A DNA stretch of 64,000 nucleotides from Clostridioides difficile (GTDB lineage Bacteria; Bacillota; Clostridia; Peptostreptococcales; Peptostreptococcaceae). The stretch is taken from positions 113,626 to 177,625 of the forward strand of contig JABBZI010000006.1 in NCBI GenBank assembly GCA_012955965.1, in the 5' to 3' direction. Of the stretch, positions 47,989-57,190 are shown in pieces; within the stretch, counting starts at the first letter, position 1; the number at the start of each line of letters is the position of its first letter. The position numbers and the translations under genes are program-made. The notes below the pieces were generated by a model. That model saw nothing but the letters and a program-made list of their open reading frames with translations, did not search any database and had not been told where the DNA came from.

Positions 47989-49428
47989 CTATTTACTCTC
48001 AATCAAGTAACAATTATTTAGTATTAAATATTGTCCTTCCTCAACTGTTATATATCTGTTTCCTGAGAAAACATCATTAGTAACTATTCCATCTACATCA
48101 CCTAAGCTATCATCTCTAACTTCATAATATGCATCAGAAGAATTTGAAACTATAGTATATTCTCCAGCAGGAATTTCTAATCCAATTTTGTACATACCAT
48201 TTCCAAACTTGCCATTCTTAGCCTTTTGAACTTTAGCATACTTGGCTAATATCATTGTTGAATCCTCAATTTTAATATACTGCCCATTCTCTAAAGTTAT
48301 GTATCTAGTTCCATTAAAAATATCATTTGAAAGTATACTATCAGCATTTCCTGTACTATCACTCGTAACTTCATAATAAGAAGCATAACTTCCTGAATTT
48401 GAAGTTATTAAGTATTCCCCTGCTGATATATCTTTGCCAACTTTATACATACCAGCTTTTATAGTCTTTGTAGTTGGCTTAGCATCATCTTTTATAATGC
48501 CAGTATTAATATCTCCAATTCCATTTGTTACATTTAGACATTGTTGAATTATAGTTGAATTTATATACCCTATAGAAGTTATCTTCTTAGCATTCTTTAG
48601 GACACTTTTATTGCTACCATTATCAACTAATACCATTGGACTATTTTTTGATAAAGATGAACCTACAAGAGCATTTGTTAATTCATATGCTCCAGCTATA
48701 TAAAAATCTTTAGCATCTTTGTAAAATTTATTTATTATTGCTTTATTAGTTTCAAAGCGAGTACTTCCTCCCAGTCTAGTGGATTTAGTCTTGTTTACTA
48801 AAGCAGTACTCATTGAAGATGTTCCACCTATTGCATAAGATTTTAAGCCACTAGTTGAAAAAGGTATGCTTCGTCCATTAGTAAGAATTATTGGTGTACT
48901 ATCTCTTGTAGCTACAGATGCAATACTTATAGCATCAGCTTCTCCTTTATATGCATTTGTTAACATTACAGTATCAACTTTTTTTATTGAGTTTATTTCT
49001 TTTGCAACATTATAACTTGTTTTTATTCTGTCACTTCCCTGAATTCTTACAACTTTTATATTTTTAGATTTTAATGAATTTTCCACAGTTGTACTAATAG
49101 AATATGTTCCTCCAATTATATAAACCTTTGATACATTTTTTAATCTTGCAGATGTCTCAGTTGGTATAGTATTTTTTTCAGTTAATAATATAGGTGCATT
49201 TAAAGCTCCTGCTAATCCACTTGCACTTAAACCATCTGCGATAGAATTATTAGTATTAATTAGTATAGCAGTCTTATATGCATTTTCATCTGCTACATTA
49301 CCTGCAATTTCATACTTATTATTTCCTTGTATTTTCTCTACAGATGATATTGCATTTACTAGTTGAATATTTGCAAATGCAAAAGAAATACTCAAAGTCA
49401 ATGTTAACATTCTTTTACAGAATTTCAT
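47989..49428 (-). CDS. cwp28: S-layer-associated cell wall protein with CWB2 repeats (probably Cwp28)
   Basis: This 479-residue exported protein has an N-terminal signal peptide ending near NIQLVNA. Three CWB2 modules (about 28-310) show repeated vyIIGG-like VYIIGGTYSI, SYAIGGTSSM and DRIKTS/STRFET motifs that anchor to the wall polymer. The C-terminal part (about 325-479) is two copies of a module GMYKVGKDISAGEYLI ... RYITLENGQYI and GMYKIGLEIPAGEYTI ... RYITVEEGQYL. GAGGGGG lies upstream of the ATG. The name is recalled from layout and neighbouring genes, and could be wrong; the family is certain. Confidence 0.85.
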   Translation of the reverse strand: MKFCKRMLTLTLSISFAFANIQLVNAISSVEKIQGNNKYEIAGNVADENAYKTAILINTNNSIADGLSASGLAGALNAPILLTEKNTIPTETSARLKNVSKVYIIGGTYSISTTVENSLKSKNIKVVRIQGSDRIKTSYNVAKEINSIKKVDTVMLTNAYKGEADAISIASVATRDSTPIILTNGRSIPFSTSGLKSYAIGGTSSMSTALVNKTKSTRLGGSTRFETNKAIINKFYKDAKDFYIAGAYELTNALVGSSLSKNSPMVLVDNGSNKSVLKNAKKITSIGYINSTIIQQCLNVTNGIGDINTGIIKDDAKPTTKTIKAGMYKVGKDISAGEYLITSNSGSYASYYEVTSDSTGNADSILSNDIFNGTRYITLENGQYIKIEDSTMILAKYAKVQKAKNGKFGNGMYKIGLEIPAGEYTIVSNSSDAYYEVRDDSLGDVDGIVTNDVFSGNRYITVEEGQYLILNNCYLIESK

Positions 49429-49484
49429 AATAAAATTATCCCCCTCATAATAAATTTTTAATATATGAATACATTCTCTTAATT

Positions 49485-49513
49485 AGGTTATGGACTTAAC
49501 AAACTTATGTCAA
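49485..49513 (-). promoter_or_regulatory. Likely promoter of the CWB2 protein gene
   Basis: On the minus strand, TTGACA (49508-49513) and TAACCT (49485-49490) are separated by 17 bases, about 60 bases before the start codon. Confidence 0.55.
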
Positions 49514-50189
49514 ATCATAAACTATATTAGATTGTATTGCTAATAATTACAAATGCAATTATTCATTTAAATATAATTGTATTTACATTTATATTAAAAA
49601 TCAACTAGATTTATATAAATGCTTATAATTATATTTTTATTCTTAATATTTTTTTTATTATGTTATTTTAATAGATTTATTTTTCTTTTTTAAGTATATA
49701 GATATATTTCTCAAAATATTCTATTTCTATTATAGTTACACTTACTTTCTTCAGTTAAAGTGCTATTTAAAATTAGAAATTTAAATTATGTATTAAAAAT
49801 ATATTTCACAAATACAATTTTATAAATTTTAACTAAATCATTTTATACTGTAGACTATATATTTTTTTCAATCAAATTTAAGCAAGTTTTTCACAAAAAA
49901 TTCACTTTTTCCATATTTTTTAGAAATCTATAAATGTAAGTATATACAGATTAAATTAGGTGAAATTTTAGCAGATTAAAAAATCTAATAAATCAAAGTA
50001 GATTAGTAAATAAATTTATCCTGAAAAAATAAATTTAAACAAATTATATATTTAATAACTACAAATGAGATACATATAAGAACATTAACATAGGTGTGAA
50101 AATTTATTTGTTGGGTTTAAGATATGTTACTATTATATAAACATTTTATTAAAAAGAAAAAAATATAACGCTAAATCTTTAAATGATAT
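49514..50189. other. Long non-coding AT-rich gap
   Basis: About 670 bases between the CWB2 protein promoter and the TrpP terminator. There are no ORFs with ribosome sites and no clear RNA structure. A small RNA cannot be excluded. Confidence 0.5.
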
Positions 50190-50222
50190 AAGAATAGAAT
50201 AGTTAAAATCTACTCTATTCTT
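50190..50222 (-). terminator. Terminator after trpP
   Basis: AAGAATAGAATAG and CTACTCTATTCTT (one G-T) form a hairpin. A T-run is weak on the minus strand. Confidence 0.55.
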
Positions 50223-50272
50223 ATATTGTTTGATTATTATAATAGTTTATAAAGTAAAGTATTATTTCATAT

Positions 50273-50824
50273 TTAAGCTTGATAACTAACTCTTCTTATT
50301 GATAGGTTAACAATCTTGAATAAAAATAGTCCAGCAACTAAGTTTATTAAAACAGCTGGTAATACTACTGCTAAAAATAAAGCTGTAAATGAAGCACCTG
50401 GAAGACCAACTATAGCTTGAGCTGCTAATAAAAAGATTGTTCCACTTACAAGTGTTCCTATTGGCATTATGATTGTAACTACTATAGTATCTTGTGCCTT
50501 CTTAGCTAATTTTTTTATAAAAGGCATTTTATAACTAATGTTCATTAATAAAAATACTACATTTGCTGTAAGAGTTTTATCTATTACGTTAGGAATTTGA
50601 CCTCCTGGGAAACTTGATGTAAGAGCTGTAAATATTCCCGTTACTATACCTGCTATTAAACAAGTTTTATAATCATCTCTATTTAGAACTAATATTACAA
50701 ATAACATTGCTAGTGGTATATCTGGTTTCATTGGTAATCCTATAGCTGGTGTAATTTGATGTATTAATAATCCCATCGCTAAAAGTATTGCATTTAAAGT
50801 TAGTTTTTTTGTATTTGTTTTCAT
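50273..50824 (-). CDS. trpP: Tryptophan transporter TrpP
   Basis: This 183-residue protein has five to six membrane helices, including LTLNAILLAMGLLIHQITPA, IGLPMKPDIPLAMLF and SSFPGGQIPNVIDK, typical of the TrpP family of small tryptophan permeases. The start at 50824 has GGAGG about 10 bases upstream; the longer frame from 50878 has no site. A T-box leader with a UGG specifier precedes it, so uncharged tRNA(Trp) should switch it on. This regulation supports the substrate call. Confidence 0.92.
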   Translation of the reverse strand: MKTNTKKLTLNAILLAMGLLIHQITPAIGLPMKPDIPLAMLFVILVLNRDDYKTCLIAGIVTGIFTALTSSFPGGQIPNVIDKTLTANVVFLLMNISYKMPFIKKLAKKAQDTIVVTIIMPIGTLVSGTIFLLAAQAIVGLPGASFTALFLAVVLPAVLINLVAGLFLFKIVNLSIRRVSYQA

Positions 50825-50949
50825 TTTTGTACTTCCTCCTGTTTTTTTAATTTTCAATTTATTTTTTTGCCAATTCACTATATCATCATCTTTAACGCTG
50901 GAAATTCATGACATCTTTTTCACCACCTTCTATATTTTAATTTTTCAGT

Positions 50950-51250
50950 AAAATAAAAAACTCCGTCCTAAACTAATAGGACGGAGATTATCCGCGTTGC
51001 CACCTAAATTATATAAAAATTAATACAAAATCCAATTTTTATATATCTCATTATCAGGTACTTACATACCCTATTCGCTATAACGTGCGACTGACGATAA
51101 AGTCTACTCTCAAAACTATGATTTCAATTTACTCCTCTAAGGGCCATTCATCAAATTTTTTCTTGCTAAGATTCCACCATCCTCAGCTCTCTATAATGAA
51201 CCTAAATTTAACTACTCTTCCTTGTCATAGGATTTAATTTACTCTATTAA
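50950..51250 (-). promoter_or_regulatory. T-box riboswitch with tryptophan specifier
   Basis: On the minus strand, stem I has AGAGAGCTGAGGATGGTG; the specifier loop has GAA followed by TGG (complement of 51144-51146). The T-box AGGTGGCAACGCGG (50992-51005) leads into a terminator CTCCGTCCTA / TAGGACGGAG with TTTTTTATTTTA. A TGG triplet matches tRNA(Trp), in line with the TrpP gene downstream. Confidence 0.95.
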
Positions 51251-51360
51251 ATTTTGTCGTTGAAATAATAATATTATTTTTTCTAAAAAATGTCAATATA
51301 TTTTTATAAATTTAAAAATATATTTTGTAATCTATTCTTTCTAAAAAATAGTAAATAAGA

Positions 51361-51963
51361 TTATGTATTTCTTTTTATATCCAAAATCCTTTGAATAATC
51401 CCTCTAATAATCTGTTTTTTTTGCTTTAATTCTTCCTCTGTTAATTCAGTTAGTGAATCTTGATGTAATATTGCAAATGATGAATAAAGAACAGCATTTG
51501 CAAGCTCTAAATCCGTTTCAATTGCACAACTTCCAATCACACCTTTATCACGCATATAGTTTATATATTTTGCTATATGAGGAACTAAACTCTTTAAAGT
51601 TAATTGATTTAGTGCAATTTGCATACTCCAATGAAATTTACCTGATTTGAATGTTTTATACTTTAAAAGAGCTTTTTGTAATAACTCAAATACCACATCA
51701 ATCTTCAGATTATTTGGTATACAATCATCATATAAAACATCAGAAAAACTTTTTTCATACTGAGCTAGAAACAATTTTATCACTTCATTAAATATTTCAT
51801 CTTTTGATTTAAAATAGTGATAAAACATACCAACTTCACCACCTACACTATCTAAAATCATTCTTATAGAAGTATTTTCATACCCATGTTCTAAAAATAA
51901 ATTAAGTGCATTATCAATAAGTTCATCTCGTTTACCACCATTTAATATTCGTTTTCGTGCCAT
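51361..51963 (-). CDS. TetR family regulator
   Basis: This 200-residue regulator has a TetR HTH at about 10-55 (LIDNALNLFLEHGYENTSIR then MILDSVGGEVGMFYHYFKSK) and a helical ligand domain. AAAGGAG lies 7 bases before the ATG. An inverted repeat CAGAACATTATTCTG (51983-51997) just upstream could be its own operator. It is not next to an obvious transporter; its target is unknown. Confidence 0.9.
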   Translation of the reverse strand: MARKRILNGGKRDELIDNALNLFLEHGYENTSIRMILDSVGGEVGMFYHYFKSKDEIFNEVIKLFLAQYEKSFSDVLYDDCIPNNLKIDVVFELLQKALLKYKTFKSGKFHWSMQIALNQLTLKSLVPHIAKYINYMRDKGVIGSCAIETDLELANAVLYSSFAILHQDSLTELTEEELKQKKQIIRGIIQRILDIKRNT

Positions 51964-51982
51964 TTTTATATCTCCTTTTAAA

Positions 51983-51997
51983 CAGAACATTATTCTG
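51983..51997 (-). promoter_or_regulatory. Candidate TetR self-operator
   Basis: CAGAA and TTCTG with 5 bases between, about 20 bases before the ribosome site of the TetR gene. Confidence 0.4.
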
Positions 51998-52053
51998 ATT
52001 AAATTATATCATGCTATAAAATAAACATCAACAGTTGGCAAAGTGATATTCTT

Positions 52054-52452
52054 TTAATAAAATTTCTTCTTTTTCCTTTTAATAAATATTAGTACAATTA
52101 AAACTATAACAATAAATATAACCATTATTGAAAATATCAATCTTGATAGAATATTATGTCTTCTTATACCTTGATTTTTATGTTTATTTAAAGTTCCATG
52201 TCCATAATTTTTAGTTTTTATCATTCTTTTTTTCAATTTTACTCTGCTTTTACTAGACCTACTACGTTTATGTTTACTTTTAGATTTAATAGTTTTAAAT
52301 CTAGCATAATTAGATTTATAATTCTCTTGTGTTGAAGAAATGTATACACCAGAATCAATAATAGCTTCTGCATTAACTTGTAATGGATTTATAATACTAA
52401 TTATAAGTAAAAAAGATATGGCTAACCCAATCAATGTTTTCTTTTTTTTCAT
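52054..52452 (-). CDS. Small, very basic exported protein with C-terminal anchor
   Basis: This 132-residue protein of unknown family has a signal peptide with hydrophobic core LIGLAISFLLIISIINPL and end QVNAEA. The middle (about 45-100) is highly basic with Lys, Arg and Ser (KSKSKHKRSRSSKSR, KKRMIKTK). A membrane helix lies at about 106-127, followed by KRKKKKFY. So it is probably a wall-facing basic segment held to the membrane. GAGGGGG precedes the ATG. The basic stretch may bind anionic polymers; this is inference. Confidence 0.8.
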   Translation of the reverse strand: MKKKKTLIGLAISFLLIISIINPLQVNAEAIIDSGVYISSTQENYKSNYARFKTIKSKSKHKRSRSSKSRVKLKKRMIKTKNYGHGTLNKHKNQGIRRHNILSRLIFSIMVIFIVIVLIVLIFIKRKKKKFY

Positions 52453-52733
52453 ATTTTCCCCCTCATAAAAATCTTATATCTAATTTATTATAATATATAT
52501 GAAACTAAAATTTACAAATTTTTTCAAATTTATTATATATTTTCTTATCTTTAACATGATTTTTATTCCATCAATTCTTTCTTTTATTAAACTTTTTTAA
52601 ATCAATATTAATTTATGATACTTAACATACAAAATACAAGTTAAGCTTATCTTTACTTAAATCTTCCATTTACAATTAAAATTACTTAATTAATTTATTC
52701 TATTTAATACTATAATAATGTTTTTTACAAAAG

Positions 52734-52763
52734 AAAAAGAATCCCATGAATAGGATTCTTTTT
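52734..52763 (-). terminator. Terminator after the SH3 gene
   Basis: AAAAAGAATCC / GGATTCTTTTT hairpin, flanked by A- and T-runs on both sides, so possibly bidirectional. It lies in the 351-base gap between 52453 and 52803; no ORF is seen there. Confidence 0.85.
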
Positions 52764-52803
52764 CTGAAATTTCTTAGTATATTTAAAGCTTACTAGTATC
52801 CAA

Positions 52804-53295
52804 TTATGATAAACTTAAACATTCTTCTATGTATTGATTATATACATATCCAGAATATCTGTTTCCATTTTTATCAATATTAACTCTTGCCCATTTGCCC
52901 ACACTATAACATACTTCAACCTTAAAACCATCAGGAATTGTAGTTATAATTCTAGAGTCTAATGTTCTATCATTTCTAAGTTCTAAACTTAAACCATTAG
53001 TTCTTATATTTCCTACATAATTCTTTTTTCTGTTTTTTATCATGTCATTATTATTATTTTTTTTAGCATTGCTAAATTTTTCTAGATATTTATAAAGTAA
53101 CCAACCTTTGTCATAATTACTTTCAACTTCTGCCCATATTCCATCAACACATTTTAATTTAACAATTTTACCTTCTGGTATACTTTTCAACTTCATACTA
53201 TTTATGTCTGGTCTTTCCCTTAAATTTAATTTAATCTTAGTCTTAAAATTGATGCTTGATTCGCCAAATTTTTTTAACATTAACTCAGATATCAT
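52804..53295 (-). CDS. Two-SH3-domain protein under c-di-GMP riboswitch control
   Basis: This 163-residue protein has two SH3b-like domains at about 18-75 (KLNLRERPDINSMKLKSIPE, VDGIWAEVES, KGWLLYKYL) and 98-160 (GLSLELRNDRTLDSRIITTI, VGKWARVNID). An Asn/Lys-rich linker separates them. No signal peptide, lipobox or membrane helix is visible, odd for SH3b domains that usually bind cell wall. GAGGAGGG lies before the ATG at 53295; the upstream frame from 53316 starts inside the ribosome site. The riboswitch terminator lies 60 bases upstream. Confidence 0.87.
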   Translation of the reverse strand: MISELMLKKFGESSINFKTKIKLNLRERPDINSMKLKSIPEGKIVKLKCVDGIWAEVESNYDKGWLLYKYLEKFSNAKKNNNNDMIKNRKKNYVGNIRTNGLSLELRNDRTLDSRIITTIPDGFKVEVCYSVGKWARVNIDKNGNRYSGYVYNQYIEECLSLS

Positions 53296-53354
53296 CTTAA
53301 GCCCTCCTCTTGCCAAATATTAAGTTATTAAAAATATATAACTTTAAAAAATAC

Positions 53355-53383
53355 TTTTAACAAAAAGAATTATTATCTTTTTG
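53355..53383 (-). terminator. Terminator of c-di-GMP riboswitch copy 2
   Basis: On the minus strand, CAAAAAGA / TCTTTTTG hairpin, then TTAAAAG. It overlaps the 3' edge of the aptamer, as in copy 1. Confidence 0.7.
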
Positions 53384-53463
53384 GCAACTGGCTGACATGA
53401 CCTTTATTATATAAAGATTTTAGTCCCTATAGCTTTGCGTCATTAGATTTATCTAATATTGCC
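53383..53463 (-). promoter_or_regulatory. Cyclic-di-GMP class I (GEMM) riboswitch, copy 2
   Basis: On the minus strand, GGCAA to TTGCC enclose ATGACGCAAAGCTATAGGGA and ATGTCAGCCAGTTGCC. The core is the same as copy 1 at 43216. It precedes the two-SH3 gene and a terminator lies at its 3' edge, so high c-di-GMP is expected to reduce expression. Confidence 0.95.
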
Positions 53464-53856
53464 TATATCTGAATAATAACATAATTTAAACAATTTAAAA
53501 ATGATATTCTCTCAAATTTTATATTAATTAAATATAAATTAAATTTTTAATTAATAATAACCAAAAAATATCTTTATATTTATTAATTTAATTATTGTTC
53601 TTCATAATTCATCCAAAAAATAGTAATTTATATATGATACCTCCACTTTTAACAAATCTTTTTCAATAAATATCAATATATCAAAATAATCAATAATTTT
53701 TATATATTTAATTAATATAAAAAATTATTAATTAATAAAGCCTAAAAATAATTTATATTAATTATTCCCTTTTTAAAATTTTTACTAATCTATTTTATAG
53801 TACCTTCTCTTTAAAGGCTTTATCATAAGACATATATATTTTATTTTTTAAATGAC
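53464..53856. other. Non-coding AT-rich gap
   Basis: About 390 bases between the divergent riboswitch and the exporter promoter. It must hold the riboswitch promoter, but I see no ORF. Confidence 0.5.
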
Positions 53857-53903
53857 TTGACAAAATAAGGATATTATAATATCATATTTATAGACCGACG
53901 GTC
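53857..53903 (+). promoter_or_regulatory. Promoter with TetR-type operator for ABC cassette 4
   Basis: TTGACA (53857-53862) and TATCAT (53880-53885) are 17 bases apart. The near-palindrome GACCGACGGTC (53893-53903) lies at the start of the transcript. Its ACCGACGGT-type symmetry is common in operators of TetR/QacR-family repressors of exporters. Here a GC-rich site stands out in an AT-rich region. Confidence 0.7.
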
Positions 53904-53986
53904 AGTTTATAATTTATATATCTATAACTACTATGAACTAAATCTAAAATATTCAATATAAAATTTTTAAGAAATGAGGATTATTT

Positions 53987-56317
53987 ATGCTAAAAAGAAT
54001 ATTATTAAAAGATTTAACACGAAATAAAGTAGTAACAATTACTCTATTTATTTTTATTTTACTTGCATCAATGTTAGCATCTAGTGCAACAAATATCGCT
54101 ATAGAACTCACTGATTCAGTGACTTCCTTGTTTCAAAAATCTCAGACACCACATTTTGTCCAAATGTATTCTGGTAAATTAGACCAAGAAAAAATTGATA
54201 AATTTTCAGCTAAAACTCCATATGTAAAAAAACAGCAAACTACTGAACTTTTAAATATAAATGGAGCTAATATCTTTCTAGGAAGTAAAGGAGAAAGTCA
54301 GGCTAATAGTGTACTAGAAAATAGTTTTACGAAGCAAAACAATAAATTTGATTTTTTATTAGATATGAACAATCAAATAATGCAAATAAAAGATGGAGAA
54401 ATAGGAGTTCCTGTATATTACATGAAGCAATGCAATTTGAAAAAAGGAGACACAATAAAAATTATTAATGGTAATTTTTTTATAGAATTTACAATAAAAG
54501 ACTTTATACGTGACTCACAAATGAACCCTTCGCTTGTTACTTCAAAGCGTTTTTTAATCAGTGATAATGATTGGAACATGTTAAAGTCTAATCTAGGAGA
54601 AAGTGAATATTTAATCGAATTTCTATTAAATGATATAAATAAAATTAGTGAGTTTGAGGCACTATATCAATCAACTGAGCTCCCTCAAACAGGTACATCA
54701 ATAACTTATTCTATTTACCAACTACTAAATTCTGTGTCTGATGGAATTGTAATTGCTATTGTTATCTTAATTAGTATTCTTCTTATTATAATTTCTATTT
54801 TATGTTTACGATTTACTTTAATTACAACAATTGAAGAAGATTATCGAGAAATTGGTGTTATGAAGGCTATTGGTATTCAAAATAGTAACATCCAAAAACT
54901 ATATTTGATAAAATACCTTTTAATTGCATCTTTTGCAAGTTTTCTTGGTTACATACTCTCATTACTTATAGAACCTTTTTTTACAAAAAATATTTATATT
55001 TATATGGGAACAGTAGATAAAACCATTTTTAGCATTCTTATTCCATTTATAGGTTCAGTTCTTGTATTTTTAAGTGTTATATTCTTTTGTAAAATTATTC
55101 TTAAAAGATTCAAAACAATATCTGTAGTTAATGCATTAAGAGGTAGCCATTCTACGGACTCGGTAAAATCTGGTTACATCTTTCAACTACACAGAAACAA
55201 AATAACAGACACTAACATATTTTTGGGATTAAATGAAGTTGTAAAAAAATTTACTGTCTATGGGTTGCTTTGTTTTGTATACATGATTTGTATTTTCCTT
55301 ATGATTGTACCAATTAATTTTTTAAATACTATTCAATCACCTGAATTTATCACTTATATGGGTGCTGGCAAAAGCGATATTCGCATTGACTTACCTCAAA
55401 CAAAACAAACCCAGCATCTTTTTAATTCCATATTACAAAAAATCAACCATGACAATGATATAAAAAAATATGAATCCTTTACAACAAGTTCATATAAAAT
55501 AAAAAATAAAGATGGTAAAGTAGAAAATATTAAAATAGAAAATGGAAACTTTGAAACTTTCCCACTGACATATGTAAAAGGTTGTGCCCCAACTAAAAAA
55601 AATGAAATTGCATTATCTGTTATAAATGCAAATGAACTAAAAAAAAGCATTGGAGATACATTATCAATTTTCTCAAAAGATAAAAAGGTAATTCTAACTG
55701 TTAGTGGTATATATCAGGATATTACACATGGTGGCAAGACTGCAAAAGCTATGCTACCATCTAGTGAAGATAATGTTCTATGGCATATTATAAATTTAAA
55801 TCTAAAATCTGGAATCAATGTAGCCGATAAATTAAAGCAATATAGCATAAGTTATTACCCTGCTAAAATTACTGATATGAATAATTATATAAATCAGACA
55901 TTGGGCTCTGTTATCAACCAATTAAGACTTGTTATAAAATTAGCTATTGTTATATCTATTGTAATTTCTTCACTAATTACATCAATGTTTTTTAAAATGC
56001 TCATAGCTAAAGATACACCACAAACAGCAATTATGATTAGCTTAGGATTTTCTACTAAAGATATACGCATTCAATATATTACTAGAGCTTTACTGGTACT
56101 TATAATTGGAACTATTTTAGGTGTTGTTATTGCAAATACACTTGGACAAAAAATATCAGGATTACTACTTTCTGGTATCTCCAATCTCCAATTTGTAGTA
56201 AATCCATTAATTGTATATGTACTCTGTCCATCAGTTTTAACTCTCACAGTATTTACTACAATTATATTAATTAGTAGAGAAATTAATAAAATAAAAATTA
56301 TGTCTATTATAGAATAA
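53987..56317 (+). CDS. FtsX-type ABC permease, cassette 4
   Basis: This 776-residue permease has an N-terminal helix (about 15-37), an external domain, a first FtsX block (about 245-380) with EIGVMKAIGIQNSNIQKLYL, a helix pair at about 425-445, a second external domain and a final FtsX block (about 640-770) with AIMISLGFSTKDIRIQYITR. GAGG precedes the ATG. It is co-transcribed with the ATPase 10 bases downstream. Its gene order (permease first) and control differ from cassettes 1-3. Confidence 0.9.
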   Translation: MLKRILLKDLTRNKVVTITLFIFILLASMLASSATNIAIELTDSVTSLFQKSQTPHFVQMYSGKLDQEKIDKFSAKTPYVKKQQTTELLNINGANIFLGSKGESQANSVLENSFTKQNNKFDFLLDMNNQIMQIKDGEIGVPVYYMKQCNLKKGDTIKIINGNFFIEFTIKDFIRDSQMNPSLVTSKRFLISDNDWNMLKSNLGESEYLIEFLLNDINKISEFEALYQSTELPQTGTSITYSIYQLLNSVSDGIVIAIVILISILLIIISILCLRFTLITTIEEDYREIGVMKAIGIQNSNIQKLYLIKYLLIASFASFLGYILSLLIEPFFTKNIYIYMGTVDKTIFSILIPFIGSVLVFLSVIFFCKIILKRFKTISVVNALRGSHSTDSVKSGYIFQLHRNKITDTNIFLGLNEVVKKFTVYGLLCFVYMICIFLMIVPINFLNTIQSPEFITYMGAGKSDIRIDLPQTKQTQHLFNSILQKINHDNDIKKYESFTTSSYKIKNKDGKVENIKIENGNFETFPLTYVKGCAPTKKNEIALSVINANELKKSIGDTLSIFSKDKKVILTVSGIYQDITHGGKTAKAMLPSSEDNVLWHIINLNLKSGINVADKLKQYSISYYPAKITDMNNYINQTLGSVINQLRLVIKLAIVISIVISSLITSMFFKMLIAKDTPQTAIMISLGFSTKDIRIQYITRALLVLIIGTILGVVIANTLGQKISGLLLSGISNLQFVVNPLIVYVLCPSVLTLTVFTTIILISREINKIKIMSIIE

Positions 56318-56327
56318 GGAGTATGTT

Positions 56328-57089
56328 ATGAATAATATTATAGAAACTAAAAAAATTATTAAAGAGTATACTATTGGTAAAGGAAATGTGCAACAAGTTT
56401 TAAAAGGAATAGATTTGTCAATTAAACATGGGGAATTTATATCTGTTATGGGTGCTTCTGGCTCTGGTAAATCAACACTACTACATAACATAAGCGGAAT
56501 GGATAGATTAACTTCTGGTACAGTCAAATTTTCTGGTGAAATGATTTCTAATATGTCAGAGGAAGCATTATCAAAATTTCGGTTAAAAAATATGGGTTTT
56601 ATCTTTCAACAAAGTAATTTACTTAAAAATTTAAATATATTTGATAACATAATTGTTTCTGCTTACTTAAATAAAGAAAAAAGTCGTCAAACAATCAACG
56701 AACAAGCAACAAGACTTATGGAAAAAATGAATATTCTAGAAATAAAAGATAAAGATATTACTCAGGTCTCTGGAGGTCAACTTCAAAGAGCTTCTATATG
56801 CCGTGCTTTAATTAATAACCCCAAAATTTTATTTGGAGATGAACCCACAGGTGCGCTTAACTCCAAGTTAACAAATGAAGTAATTGATATTCTTACAGAT
56901 ATTAATCAATTAGGTACAACTATTATGCTTGTAACTCATGATGCTAAAGTAGCAATAAAGACAGAACGAGTACTATTTATGTCTGATGGTATGATTGTTG
57001 GAGAAATTAAATTAGGTAAATTTAATAATAATAATTTAAAAGAACGAGAAAATAAACTAATAAGTTGGTTATCAGAGTTAGGTTTTTAA
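56328..57089 (+). CDS. ABC transporter ATP-binding protein, cassette 4
   Basis: This 253-residue LolD-like ATPase has Walker A GASGSGKST (about residue 44), signature VSGGQLQR, Walker B ILFGDEPTGALNS and switch VTHDAK. The signature and NS at the end of Walker B differ from the LSGGQQQR/NLDS of cassettes 1-3, so this exporter is a different branch. AAGGAG lies 7 bases before the ATG. A C-terminal extension (about 225-253) ends in RENKLISWLSELGF. Confidence 0.92.
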   Translation: MNNIIETKKIIKEYTIGKGNVQQVLKGIDLSIKHGEFISVMGASGSGKSTLLHNISGMDRLTSGTVKFSGEMISNMSEEALSKFRLKNMGFIFQQSNLLKNLNIFDNIIVSAYLNKEKSRQTINEQATRLMEKMNILEIKDKDITQVSGGQLQRASICRALINNPKILFGDEPTGALNSKLTNEVIDILTDINQLGTTIMLVTHDAKVAIKTERVLFMSDGMIVGEIKLGKFNNNNLKERENKLISWLSELGF

Positions 57090-57190
57090 GTTTATTAAAC
57101 TATTCACTTTATGTGCTTTAAAGCTAATGACTTATTCAATATTTGATGCTAAAATATAATTAATAAAATTTAATTATAGGTGATTGCATC

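Noticed and set aside
49514..50189. Long gap as a possible CRISPR array or sRNA locus
   Set aside because: No regularly spaced direct repeats, no terminator-paired promoter that I can place; only AT-rich sequence seen.
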